Origin: RGDT01 sp964630925
GTDB lineage: Bacteria > Planctomycetota > Planctomycetia > Gemmatales > Gemmataceae
Reading direction: 5' to 3'
DNA length: 25,572 nucleotides
Assembly (NCBI GenBank): GCA_964630925.1
Contig: CAZVZK010000147.1
Coordinates: 1-25,572 of the forward strand
Part shown: in pieces, positions 13,558-21,322 of the stretch
Position numbering within the stretch: position 1 is the stretch's first letter
Layout: each line of letters opens with the position of its first letter
Translations under genes and position numbers: made by a program
The notes under the pieces: generated by a model
Databases searched by the model: none
Told to the model about the DNA's origin: nothing
Seen by the model: only the letters and a program-made list of their open reading frames with translations

Positions 13558-13773
13558 ATGGAGAATGAGAAGAAGCCGATGTCCAACTGGTGGATGGTCG
13601 GCCTGATCCTGGCCGCGGGGAGCGTAGCCGTGCCCGTGTCGTGCAGCGGCACGGGGCGGTACGGGACGTGGGTGTTCTCGTTCGGCTCGGTGCGTGTGGA
13701 TACGCGCGAGGACGACCAGGGGAACCGCTCGACGAAGGTCCGCACGGGCGCGGCGGTCTTCGGGGGCGATTGA
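13558..13773 (+). CDS. Small membrane-anchored protein, 71 aa
   Basis: The ATG at 13558 follows arfB by 10 nt and has GAGGTG about 7 nt upstream, so it is probably co-transcribed with arfB. After a short charged start (MENEKKPMSNWW) there is one hydrophobic segment (MVGLILAAGSVAVPVSC) and a polar tail with TWVFSFGSVRVDTREDDQGN and RTGAAVFGGD. The Cys behind the hydrophobic stretch does not fit the lipobox well. Likely an inner-membrane anchored or exported small protein of unknown role. A terminator-like repeat follows 13 nt after its stop. Confidence 0.6.
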   Translation: MENEKKPMSNWWMVGLILAAGSVAVPVSCSGTGRYGTWVFSFGSVRVDTREDDQGNRSTKVRTGAAVFGGD

Positions 13774-13786
13774 CCGGCGGTCATCT

Positions 13787-13827
13787 ACCCCACCCCCAAG
13801 CCCCCTCCCCGAAGCGGAGAGGGGGAG
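13787..13827 (+). terminator. GC-rich repeat hairpin of dispersed type
   Basis: CCCCCTC (13801-13807) pairs with GAGGGGG (13819-13825). The flank TACCCCACCCCCAAG and the CGGAGAGGGGG arm resemble the element at 25270-25362, so both seem to belong to one family of C/G-rich intergenic hairpins used as terminators. No U-tract is present. Confidence 0.45.
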
Positions 13828-13905
13828 TCGTCAGATCATCGCCTCTCCGGCGGGGAAGAGTGTGCGTCCTCAACAGGCGTTGGTCAGGGGGGTGAGTTGC
13901 GGGTT

Positions 13906-13998
13906 GGGGTGTTGTCTGCCGCATCTGCTCCCGGCCTGGGGTGGGAGGGCGCTGGGGTGGTAGTGGTGGCCGGGGGCAGATGCGGCAGACAACACCCC
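13906..13998. repeat. 31+31 nt inverted repeat with 31-nt centre, dispersed family copy 1
   Basis: The left arm 13906-13936 begins GGGGTGTTGTCTGCCGCA and the right arm 13968-13998 ends TGCGGCAGACAACACCCC. The arms match at 30 of 31 positions; the single difference is T/C inside the C-run. The spacer is also 31 nt and G-rich. A second, decayed copy lies at 20900-20976. The size and structure suggest a REP/MITE-like mobile palindrome or a structured non-coding RNA. It stands in the gene-free stretch 13774-14310, where I find no convincing gene. Confidence 0.75.
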
Positions 13999-14310
13999 TG
14001 ATTGCTGACGGGCGGATTGTCCTTGACGGGGGCGGCGGTGTCGTGTGTGATGATCAGGCGGGGCAGGATCATCACGTGGTTCGGCGAAGGGGGCTGATCC
14101 ACAGGCGACGGGCGGCGGTGCGGCCGGCGCGGGGAGGACGGCGGTGCGAGCCCGCCCCGGGCTTATTGCGAAAGCGGCACGGCAGCTCCGGCAGAGCGTC
14201 CCGCGTTCACCGTACTGCCGCCCGTCACCCGTTGGCCCGGCCTCTCGTTCTGGCGGTGGTTGGCGTGAAGACGCCGAGCGGGTCGGACTGACGCTCGAGG
14301 GAGACGCCTC

Positions 14311-14670
14311 ATGGACCACTATCTGCTGTTGATGGGTGGGTGGGTATTCTTGTTGGTCTTGCTGATCGTGATCGCACTGATCGTCTTCTGGCTGTTGCGC
14401 ACCTCAAAGGCAGGTGCGGCCGAAGCGATTGCCCTTTCTTTCGTCCTCGGCATCCTCGGATTCTCGTTCGATCATCGTATCGACATCCTTCCTGCTGTGC
14501 TTATGGCTGAGACAGAGGCGGCCGATACCGCCTCCGCGGCTGGGGGTGAGGTTACAGCACTGAGGGGCACTCCGGAGGGCACCGGGTGGGCCGGTCTACG
14601 GGGGGTGACGGCACACCGGTGCGGGGGCACGGCCGTGGCGGCTCCGATGTGTGAGGGCACTCACGCCTGA
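14311..14670 (+). CDS. Small integral membrane protein, 119 aa
   Basis: ATG 14311 is preceded by CTCGAGGGAGACGCCTC, a usable Shine-Dalgarno. Two hydrophobic segments are clear: WVFLLVLLIVIALIVFWLL (about 11-29) and EAIALSFVLGILGFSF (about 38-53). They are followed by a polar, Gly/Thr/Ala-rich tail with two or three Cys/His (AHRCGGTAVAAPMCEGTH). The first half uses more AT-rich codons than its neighbours. The last 55 residues have weaker coding character, so the true end may be degraded. It converges with the kinase gene, 61 nt apart. I recognise no family. Confidence 0.5.
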   Translation: MDHYLLLMGGWVFLLVLLIVIALIVFWLLRTSKAGAAEAIALSFVLGILGFSFDHRIDILPAVLMAETEAADTASAAGGEVTALRGTPEGTGWAGLRGVTAHRCGGTAVAAPMCEGTHA

Positions 14671-14731
14671 GGGCGGCTCACCTCACGGCGGCCCTCGATC
14701 AGTCGCCTGCGCGGCCGTGAGGATCCGGCCC

Positions 14732-17026
14732 CTATTGGCCCGTGCCGGGCAGGCGCCCCCGGGCTCGGGGGTACGTGGCGGCCTCGTCCGCCCTCCCGGC
14801 CGCGCGGAGGGCCTGGCCGAGGGCGACCTGGGCGAGCTCGCTGCGGGGGCGGACGGCGAGGGCCGCCGAGTAGAAGCGGACGGCCTCCTCGGGCCGGCCC
14901 GCGCCCATCAGCGAGCGGGCGAGGTCGTGGTTGATCCAGAAGTCCCCGGGGTGGGCACGCTGGGCGCGGCGCAGCAGGGAGGCCTCCGTCTCCCGCTCCC
15001 CGAGCTGGCCCAGGGCGTAGGCGAGGCGCGAGACGCACTCGCGGCCCAGGGCGTCCCCCGGCGCCGAGGCGGCCAGCTCGCGGAAGGTGACGCGGGCCCG
15101 CTCCCGGTCCGCGGCGCCCAGGTCCAGCGCGTCGCGCAGCCGGCACCGCCAGGGGTCGGGGTCGGCCGCCCTGGCGACGGCGGACAGGCGGCGCGCCCTG
15201 GAGGGGTCCCGGGGGCTCGCCACCCGCCGGACGAAGGCCCACTGGTCGAGCGCGTCCGTCATCTCGGCCGCGATGGGGGCCGCGGCGATGCGGGCGCCGG
15301 CGTCGTCCGGTGGGAGCCTGCTCACATCGACGCCGTACTCCCGGAAGGCCGCCGCATACTCGCGGTCGGCCCGCCCGTAGTCCAGGTGCAGGGAGATGTC
15401 GGCGTGGATCGAAGCGAGCCGGTCACGGGCCCGGCGGTCCTTCGAGCGTCTCTCCGCCCGATCGCGGCCGCCGTCGATCATCGCGACGAGGTCCAGGATC
15501 TCGCGGCGCAGGTCGGGCCCGATCTCACGCCGGGCGAGCAGCCCCTCGGCCCGCCTCGCCGCCTGGGTGGCCTCGGCCCAGGACGTCATCTCCCCCTCGG
15601 GCGCGGCGCGGGCGCGTCCGAGGAGGAGCGACGCCTCGCGCATGGCGGCGGCCGCCTCGCGTGTGGAGGCGTCCACACGGGCGGCGTGCTGGTGCGTCAG
15701 CCAGAGCCAGCCCCCACCGCCGAGGGCGGCCAGGGCGAGCACCGACGCGGCGAGGCCTGCCACCAGGAGGCGCCGCTTCCTCTCCGCGGCGGCGCTGGAT
15801 TCGGCGCGGGCCCGGGCCAGCTCGGCGGCCCGGAGGCGTTCCTGCACCCCGGCCAGGTGGGCGGTCAGGGCGGCGGCGGCCACGCCGGCGTCCCGTGGCC
15901 GGTCCCGCGGGGCCGCGGCGAGGCAGGATTTCGCCAAAGCGGCCAGCTCGGCCTCGGCGCCGCAGCCGTCGAGCCGTGCCAGGGCCTCGGCCAGGTCGGC
16001 CCGCGCCGCCTTACCGTAGACCTCGTCGCCGCTCGGCCCCGTGTAGGGCGGCTGGCCGGTGAGGATCTCGCAGAGGATCGCTCCGAGGCCGAAGACGTCC
16101 GCCCGCTCGTCCAGCGTGTCGAGCAGGCCGCGGGCCTGCTCGGGCGCCATGTAGCAGGGGGTGCCGAGGACCGAGCCGGCCCGCGACTCGTCGGCCGAGG
16201 AGCCGGTGCGCAGCGTGCGGACGGGCTCGCTCTCGGCCCGGCTCCGGAGTGAGCGCTCCTCGTCGGCGACGCCTCCCTGGCCGATCACCTTGGCGAGGCC
16301 CCAGTCCATGACCTGGACCTCGCCGTAGGCGCCGACCATGACGTTCGACGGCTTCAGGTCGCGGTGGATCACGCCGCAGTTGTGGGCGTATGCCATCGCC
16401 TGGCAGAGCTGCTCGAAGACGGCGAGGAGCCGCGGCCGGTCCTCGCCCGCGTCGGCGCGGCATTCGAGGAGGGCGGCCAGGGTGCGGCCGCGGATCAGCT
16501 TCATGGCGATGTAGAGGCGGCCGTCGGGCAGCCGGCCCAGCTCGTAGACGGGGACGATGCCGGGGTGCTGGAGCTGCCCGGCGATCTGCGCCTCCTCGGC
16601 GAACCGCCGGACCATCTCGGGGCTGTCGCGGTGCTTCTCGAGGAGGACCTTGACGGCCACGTCGCGGCCGAGGTCGATGTCGCGGCCCTTGAGCACGACG
16701 CCCATGCCCCCGCGGGCGATCTCGCCGTGGAGCTGGTAGCGTCCGGCGTCGCCCGCCGAGGCGGGGATCGCCTCGGAGCAGGCCAGGGCGGGCGGGCCGT
16801 CGCCGGCCGATCCGTCGCGGAGCAGGACGCGGGGGACCGGCCCGGCCGCCCGGTCCACCGTCGAAAGAATGCCCGCGACCTGGGCCGGGACGCATCGGCC
16901 GGCGTCCGGCCCCCGCGCAGGCCCGGCCAACAGCCCGTGCCCGAGGAGGCAGCGTGGGCAGAGGCCGGCCGGGGCGTTGGCCATCCGAGGGGTGCCGCAG
17001 CGGGGACAGGCCTCGGCTGTATCCAT
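14732..17026 (-). CDS. Membrane Ser/Thr protein kinase with zinc ribbon and TPR-like C-terminus, 764 aa
   Basis: Hanks-type kinase that phosphorylates Ser/Thr of so far unknown targets. An N-terminal zinc ribbon has C7, C10, C23 and C26 (CPRC, CPRC). The kinase domain (about 97-390) shows the Gly loop EIARGGMGVV, Lys126 in VAVKVLL, HRDLKPSN (221-228, catalytic D223), DWGLAK (241-246) and APEQARG (294-300); DWG instead of DFG is usual in planctomycete kinases. One membrane helix follows (about 420-443). The C-terminal part holds Ala/Arg-rich helices and TPR-like repeats near the end (DFWINHDLARSLMGAGRPEE, AVRFYSAALAVRPRSELAQV). The TPR array is short. ATG 17026 has GAGGAATCCCCG before it. It lies 100 nt behind the ECF sigma gene on the same strand, probably one signalling unit. 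Confidence 0.9.
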   Translation of the reverse strand: MDTAEACPRCGTPRMANAPAGLCPRCLLGHGLLAGPARGPDAGRCVPAQVAGILSTVDRAAGPVPRVLLRDGSAGDGPPALACSEAIPASAGDAGRYQLHGEIARGGMGVVLKGRDIDLGRDVAVKVLLEKHRDSPEMVRRFAEEAQIAGQLQHPGIVPVYELGRLPDGRLYIAMKLIRGRTLAALLECRADAGEDRPRLLAVFEQLCQAMAYAHNCGVIHRDLKPSNVMVGAYGEVQVMDWGLAKVIGQGGVADEERSLRSRAESEPVRTLRTGSSADESRAGSVLGTPCYMAPEQARGLLDTLDERADVFGLGAILCEILTGQPPYTGPSGDEVYGKAARADLAEALARLDGCGAEAELAALAKSCLAAAPRDRPRDAGVAAAALTAHLAGVQERLRAAELARARAESSAAAERKRRLLVAGLAASVLALAALGGGGWLWLTHQHAARVDASTREAAAAMREASLLLGRARAAPEGEMTSWAEATQAARRAEGLLARREIGPDLRREILDLVAMIDGGRDRAERRSKDRRARDRLASIHADISLHLDYGRADREYAAAFREYGVDVSRLPPDDAGARIAAAPIAAEMTDALDQWAFVRRVASPRDPSRARRLSAVARAADPDPWRCRLRDALDLGAADRERARVTFRELAASAPGDALGRECVSRLAYALGQLGERETEASLLRRAQRAHPGDFWINHDLARSLMGAGRPEEAVRFYSAALAVRPRSELAQVALGQALRAAGRADEAATYPRARGRLPGTGQ

Positions 17027-17126
17027 CGGGGATTCCTCATCTGGGTCGGTCCGGCCCGTACGCCTCCGTCAGGTATCAAGCCAAAGGGCGGCGGGCGTTA
17101 CCGGCGGCTACGGAATTTCCCGCGGC

Positions 17127-17870
17127 TCAGGGCTCGAGTGCGGCGAAGAGGTCGCGGATCTCGTCGTCGACCTCGGCCGGGTCGGCGAGCGTGGCCGCGA
17201 TCTCCTGGCGGAGCAGCTCGCCGTAGCGGCGGCGGAGCCTGTGGGCGGCGACCCGCGCGGCGCCCTCGGACGTGCCCATGCGGGCGGCGGCCGCCGCGTA
17301 GGAGGGCGTGTCGGGGTCGCCGGCGAGCACGCCGCGGAGTGCGTCGAAGGCCGGGCCCTTGCCGGCCTCGTCGTACTCCCGGCCGAGGCGGGCGAGGACC
17401 CGTCCCAGGAGGGTCAGCGCCCAGCTCCGGTCGAAGATCCGCTCCGGGGTGAGGCCGTCGGCCAGCTCCAGGGCGTAGCGGCCCTCGGCGTCGGCCGTGT
17501 CGATCGGCAGGGCCGGCCGGCCGCCGCCGCGCTTCCGCGCCTGGTCGTGGTCGCGGCGGTTGGCGAGGAAGTGGGCGCACACGGTACGCAGGAAGGAGCG
17601 GAACCGCCCGCGGGAGGGGTCGGCCTCCGCGAGGAGGCCCTTCTCCAAGGCCCGCGCGAAGAAGTCCTGGGTGAGGTCCTGGGCCTGCTCGGGGCCGTGG
17701 CCTCGGCGGCGGACGAAGGCGTAGAGGGGGTACCAGTAGGCGGCGCACAGCTCGGCGAGCGACTCCCGGGCTGATGGTGCGTCGGAGGCGCCGGCCTGGA
17801 GGACCAGGCTCCAACGGGTTGTCGGGAAGTGGGCGGGCGGGAGCCCGTCGGCGGGGGGATGCGACGCCAT
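17127..17870 (-). CDS. Planctomycete-type ECF RNA polymerase sigma factor, 247 aa
   Basis: Alternative sigma factor that directs RNA polymerase to a special promoter set. Region 2 is well visible: FPTTRWSLVLQAG at the start, LAELCAAYWYPLYAFVRRRG, then AQDLTQDFFARALEKGLLAE and GRFRSFLRTVCAHFLANRRD. Region 4 is near the C-terminus: PSYAAAAARMGTSEGAARVA and HRLRRRYGELLRQEI. The sequence is longer than classical ECF factors and matches the planctomycete group with the TTRWSLV opening, often found beside Ser/Thr kinases. ATG 17870 follows CTCGAGGGAGCCGGTC. It is the first gene of the pair with the kinase. No anti-sigma gene is nearby; control by phosphorylation through the kinase is a reasonable inference. 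Confidence 0.9.
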   Translation of the reverse strand: MASHPPADGLPPAHFPTTRWSLVLQAGASDAPSARESLAELCAAYWYPLYAFVRRRGHGPEQAQDLTQDFFARALEKGLLAEADPSRGRFRSFLRTVCAHFLANRRDHDQARKRGGGRPALPIDTADAEGRYALELADGLTPERIFDRSWALTLLGRVLARLGREYDEAGKGPAFDALRGVLAGDPDTPSYAAAAARMGTSEGAARVAAHRLRRRYGELLRQEIAATLADPAEVDDEIRDLFAALEP

Positions 17871-18065
17871 GACCGGCTCCCTCGAGAATCCCGAAGTGCA
17901 TCATCCCGGAGGGCCGTTGGGTGGTGGCCGGGGAAAAACCACGGCGGCACGGTAACGCGGCACGCCGTTTCGCTTGACGGTTGGGTGGGGAGCGCCGGAC
18001 CCGCGCGGCGGGCCGCCCTTCACCATCCTAGCAGGCGCCCGTCCATGCCATCAAGGAGCTGGTCA

Positions 18066-19331
18066 ATGTACCGATCCGCCGTATGCCTCGCGATCCTCCT
18101 ACCAGCCGCGGCGGCCCTCGCCGCCGACTGGCCGCAGTGGCAGGGCCCCGGCCGTGATGCCGTCTCGAAGGAGACCGGCCTGCTCAAGGAGTGGCCGAAG
18201 GACGGCCCGCCGCTGGCCTGGCAGGCCAAGGGGCTGGGCGGCGGCGACGGCGCCCCCGCTGTCGCCGGAGGGGTCATCTACGGCATGAGCATCCGGGGGG
18301 ACAAGGAGGTCGTGTGGGCGCTGTCCGAGAAGGACGGCAAGGAGCTGTGGGTCGCGCCCCTCGGCGCGGCCATCAACCAGCGCTGGCATCAAGCCAAGGA
18401 GGGGCCGGCTTGCACCCCGGCCGTGGACGGGGACCGGCTTTACGTCCTCGGCATGGGGGGCGACCTCGCCTGCATGCAGGCCAAGGACGGCAAGATCCTC
18501 TGGAGGGCTAGCCTGACGAAGGACTTCGGCGGGCGCGTGCCCCCCTGGAGCTTCCGCGAGTCGCCGCTCGTGGACGGCGACAAGGTGGTCTGCACCCCCG
18601 GCGGCACGGGCGTGACGCTCGTCGCCCTCGACAAGAAGACGGGCAAGGAGGTCTGGAAGAGCAAGGTCGCCGGCAGCCCGGGGGCGGGCTACTCCTCGGT
18701 CATCGCCTTCGACTTCGGCGGGAGGCGGCAGTACGCCCAGCTCACCGCGCGGGCCCTCGTGGGGGTCGACGCGGCGGACGGCAAGCAGCTCTGGAAGTAC
18801 GACGCGCCGGCCAACCGCATGGGCATCACCTGCTCGACCCCGCTCTACCACGACGGCGCGGTGTTCGCGGCGTCGGCCTACGGGGCGGGCGGCGGCCTGG
18901 CCAAGTTGGAGAAGAGCGGCGACGGCATGAAGGCGGAGGAGGTGTACTTCTCCAAGAAGATGATGAACCACCACGGCGGCATGGTCCTGCACGAGGGCAG
19001 CCTGTACGGGGCCAACGGCGGCAACGAGGGCGGCAACCTCGTCTGCCTCGACTTCAAGACGGGCAAGGTGCTGTGGGACGAGCGGGCCAAGGGCGGGCGG
19101 GGGGTCAAGAAGGGCTCGGTGGCGCTGGCGGACGGGCGGATCTATTACCGCGTCGAGGACGGCACCGTGCTCCTGATCGAGCCGGACGCGACGAAATACG
19201 TCGAGCGCGGGCGGTTCTCGCAGCCCGGACGGAGCGGCACGCCGGCCTGGGCGCACCCGGTGATCGCCAACGGCAAGTTGTACATCCGCGACCAGGGCGT
19301 GCTGCTCTGCTACGACGTGAAGGCCAGGTAG
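18066..19331 (+). CDS. Exported PQQ-like beta-propeller protein, 421 aa
   Basis: Signal peptide MYRSAVCLAILLPAAAALAA with cleavage near ALAA-DWPQW. The body has repeated propeller blades of the PQQ/BamB type, with recurrent GKELW, GKILW, GKEVW, GKQLW and GKVLW closing strands and VDGDRLYVLGMGG-like openings, enough for about seven or eight blades. Such proteins act as periplasmic scaffolds or quinoprotein-like enzymes; no catalytic evidence is visible, so scaffold or unknown hydrolase partner is likelier. The ATG at 18066 has AAGGAG 7 nt upstream. The CotH gene starts 53 nt after its stop on the same strand, suggesting an operon. Divergent from the ECF sigma gene, with 195 nt between them. 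Confidence 0.85.
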   Translation: MYRSAVCLAILLPAAAALAADWPQWQGPGRDAVSKETGLLKEWPKDGPPLAWQAKGLGGGDGAPAVAGGVIYGMSIRGDKEVVWALSEKDGKELWVAPLGAAINQRWHQAKEGPACTPAVDGDRLYVLGMGGDLACMQAKDGKILWRASLTKDFGGRVPPWSFRESPLVDGDKVVCTPGGTGVTLVALDKKTGKEVWKSKVAGSPGAGYSSVIAFDFGGRRQYAQLTARALVGVDAADGKQLWKYDAPANRMGITCSTPLYHDGAVFAASAYGAGGGLAKLEKSGDGMKAEEVYFSKKMMNHHGGMVLHEGSLYGANGGNEGGNLVCLDFKTGKVLWDERAKGGRGVKKGSVALADGRIYYRVEDGTVLLIEPDATKYVERGRFSQPGRSGTPAWAHPVIANGKLYIRDQGVLLCYDVKAR

Positions 19332-19384
19332 CCGAGCCCGCCGGACCAGCGACCACCACCTCACAGGAAGCGATGGAGCACATA

Positions 19385-20809
19385 ATGACAGGTCTTTCCG
19401 CCCAGCGAGCCGGCAGGCACTTTTCGTCCGCCCTGCTCGCCGCGCTCGCCGTGATCGGGGCCGTGGGGCACGTCCGGGCGGCGGACAAGATCGGCCCGGC
19501 CGCCGCCTTCGCCGCCGGGAAGGTGTGGCAGGTCCACATCACCCTGTCCGCCGAGGAGTACGCCGCCATCGAGCCACGGGGCGGTCGCGGATTCCCGAAG
19601 GGCGGCCCGTCGGCGAAGGAGCCCGACAAGCCCGTCGACCCGAAGCGGGAGGTGCATCGGAACAACTTCGGGATGGACCTGCCGTGGGGCGTCGGGGCTG
19701 TCACCGTGGGCGATGAGGCCTTCGCGAAAGTGGGCATCCGGTACAAGGGGAACGGGACCGTCTTCGACACCCGCGGCAGCATCAAGAAGTCGTTCAAGAT
19801 CCATCTCGGTCGCGAAGGCGGGGAGGGGCGTTTCGGCGGGTCCAAGGTGATCAACCTGCACTGCGGGGTGACGGATCCGACGAAACTCCGCGAGACGCTC
19901 GGGTACGAGCTGTACCGGGCCGCCGGGGCGCCCGCCTCGCGGACGGCCCTGGCCGAGGTGCGGCTCACCGTGCCGAAGAAGCATGACAAGGTGCTGCTCG
20001 GCCTGTACACGATCGTCGAGGACGTGGGCAAGCCGTTCCTGAAGGACCGCTTCGGGGACGACAAGGGGCTGATGATGAAGCCCGAGGGGCTGCGCGACAT
20101 CACCTACCTGGGCGACGGCTGGGACCGGTACAAGAAGCCCTACGCCCCCAGGCGGGATGCCACGGCCGACGAGGCGAAGCGGATGATCGCGTTCGCCAGG
20201 CTGGTGGACCGGGCCGACGACGCGACCTTCCGGAAGGAGATCGGGTCGTATCTGGACGTCGACGGCTACCTCCGGTTCCTCGCGACGACGGGCTTCGTCG
20301 CCAACACCGACAGCTTCTTCGGCCTGGGGCACAACTACTCCATGTACCTCCACCCCAGGACGAAGAAGGTCCACTTCATCCCGTGGGACCTCGACCGCGC
20401 CTTCGCCAACTTCGGGAACGCCGACCAGAACATGGACCTGAGCCTGACGCACCCCTACGCCGGGACGCACCGGCTGACCGAGCGGCTGCTGGCGACGCCC
20501 GAGGTCGGCGCGGCGTACCAGAAGGTGCTCAAGGGCCTGGCGGCGGGGCCGTTCGCGAAGGATCGGCTCCTGAAGGAGCTGGCCGCCCTCGACAAGATCG
20601 CAAAGGGCCCGCGCGAACGCGACGCCAGGGCGACTGCGGGCCGGAAGGAGGGGGGCGGCGGCTTCGGGCCCCCGGGCGGGATGTTCGGGCGGCCGCCGGA
20701 GCTGACGGCCTTCATCGAGAAGCGGACGGAATCGGTGGCGGCCCAGCTCGCCGGGACGAGCAAGGGATTCATCCCGAAGGGCTTCGGCATGGGAGGACGA
20801 CCTCGGTGA
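19385..20809 (+). CDS. Exported CotH-family protein (atypical kinase fold), 474 aa
   Basis: CotH proteins have a protein-kinase-like fold and can phosphorylate secreted proteins. The signal peptide spans roughly 1-35 (SSALLAALAVIGAVGHVRAA). Family marks are VWQVHITLSAEEYAAI near the start, GIRYKGNGTVFD, IKKSFKIHL, KVINLHCGVTDPTKLRETLG, and GLYTIVEDVGKPFLKDRFG. The core motif NYSMYLHPRTKKVHFIPWDL is followed by DRAFANFG, where the WDLDRAF acids would bind metal and ATP. The C-terminus is Gly/Pro-rich (GGGGFGPPGGMFGRPPE). I chose ATG 19385 (GGAG six nt upstream); ATG 19373 (AGGA four nt upstream) is an alternative. Its neighbour is the PQQ-propeller gene upstream, probably in the same transcript; a joint role outside the cytoplasm is inferred. 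Confidence 0.87.
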   Translation: MTGLSAQRAGRHFSSALLAALAVIGAVGHVRAADKIGPAAAFAAGKVWQVHITLSAEEYAAIEPRGGRGFPKGGPSAKEPDKPVDPKREVHRNNFGMDLPWGVGAVTVGDEAFAKVGIRYKGNGTVFDTRGSIKKSFKIHLGREGGEGRFGGSKVINLHCGVTDPTKLRETLGYELYRAAGAPASRTALAEVRLTVPKKHDKVLLGLYTIVEDVGKPFLKDRFGDDKGLMMKPEGLRDITYLGDGWDRYKKPYAPRRDATADEAKRMIAFARLVDRADDATFRKEIGSYLDVDGYLRFLATTGFVANTDSFFGLGHNYSMYLHPRTKKVHFIPWDLDRAFANFGNADQNMDLSLTHPYAGTHRLTERLLATPEVGAAYQKVLKGLAAGPFAKDRLLKELAALDKIAKGPRERDARATAGRKEGGGGFGPPGGMFGRPPELTAFIEKRTESVAAQLAGTSKGFIPKGFGMGGRPR

Positions 20810-20899
20810 CGTCCTGGCCCCGCATGACCGGGTGCGGCTGACCGACGGGTAGGAGAAGGGGCTCGGCCCTTCAGGCGGGTGCGTCCGTTCGTGCGGGTC

Positions 20900-20976
20900 G
20901 GGGTGGTGTCTGCCGCAGCTGCTCCCGGCCTGGGGGACGTTCAGGATGGGGTGGGAGATGGGGCCGGGGGCAGATG
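20900..20976. repeat. Decayed copy of the dispersed inverted repeat
   Basis: The left arm 20900-20930 differs from the arm at 13906-13936 at only two positions (GGGGTGGTGTCTGCCGCAG against GGGGTGTTGTCTGCCGCAT). The right arm keeps 15 nt (GGCCGGGGGCAGATG, 20962-20976) and then diverges. The spacer is different but again G-rich and 31 nt. Two copies 7 kb apart show this is a repeat family. Confidence 0.7.
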
Positions 20977-21023
20977 CCCGGCTCGTCAACGCCCCGAATG
21001 CGGACGTGGCGATGAGCCAGAGG

Positions 21024-21094
21024 CGCTGACGCTCCACTCGGGGCGCTCACGCGCCGGGAAATCAAGATCCGCTGACGCTTCAACTCGGGGGGCG
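21024..21094. repeat. Pair of short direct repeats upstream of the DUF1559 gene
   Basis: CGCTGACGCTCCACTCGGGG begins the unit at 21024-21045 and CGCTGACGCTTCAACTCGGG begins the unit at 21070-21094; they differ by one substitution and one inserted base. A related partial piece (CGCTCACGCGCC) lies between them. Together with the inverted repeat at 20900-20976 they fill the gap 20810-21322. An AT-rich patch (21190-21240) before the gene may hold its promoter, but no clear -35/-10 pair was found. Confidence 0.5.
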
Positions 21095-21322
21095 TGCGGC
21101 ATCCCCGCCGGTGAGTGGCACACCTTACCGATCTGGCAGAGGCGATTGAACCGTCTGGGCAACACCGGAGGCGGGCGCCCTTTCGCATGCATTTTCTGTT
21201 ATATCAGCATATCCTCATCGTTTCATCTCTATCCTGCCAGCCTGTCCGACGCGGCCCCTCAGGCGGCCCGCGTCACGGGATCCGTTGTGCCTGAGACTCG
21301 CCCCGGCAGGAGGGAGTTTGCG

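Noticed and set aside
13906..13998. CRISPR-like array
   Set aside because: The repeats are inverted, not direct, and only two arms exist. No array of direct repeats with unique spacers was found anywhere in the window.
21110..21140. TGGCAC element upstream of the DUF1559 gene as a sigma-54 promoter
   Set aside because: The second half (TTGC at the right spacing) is missing.
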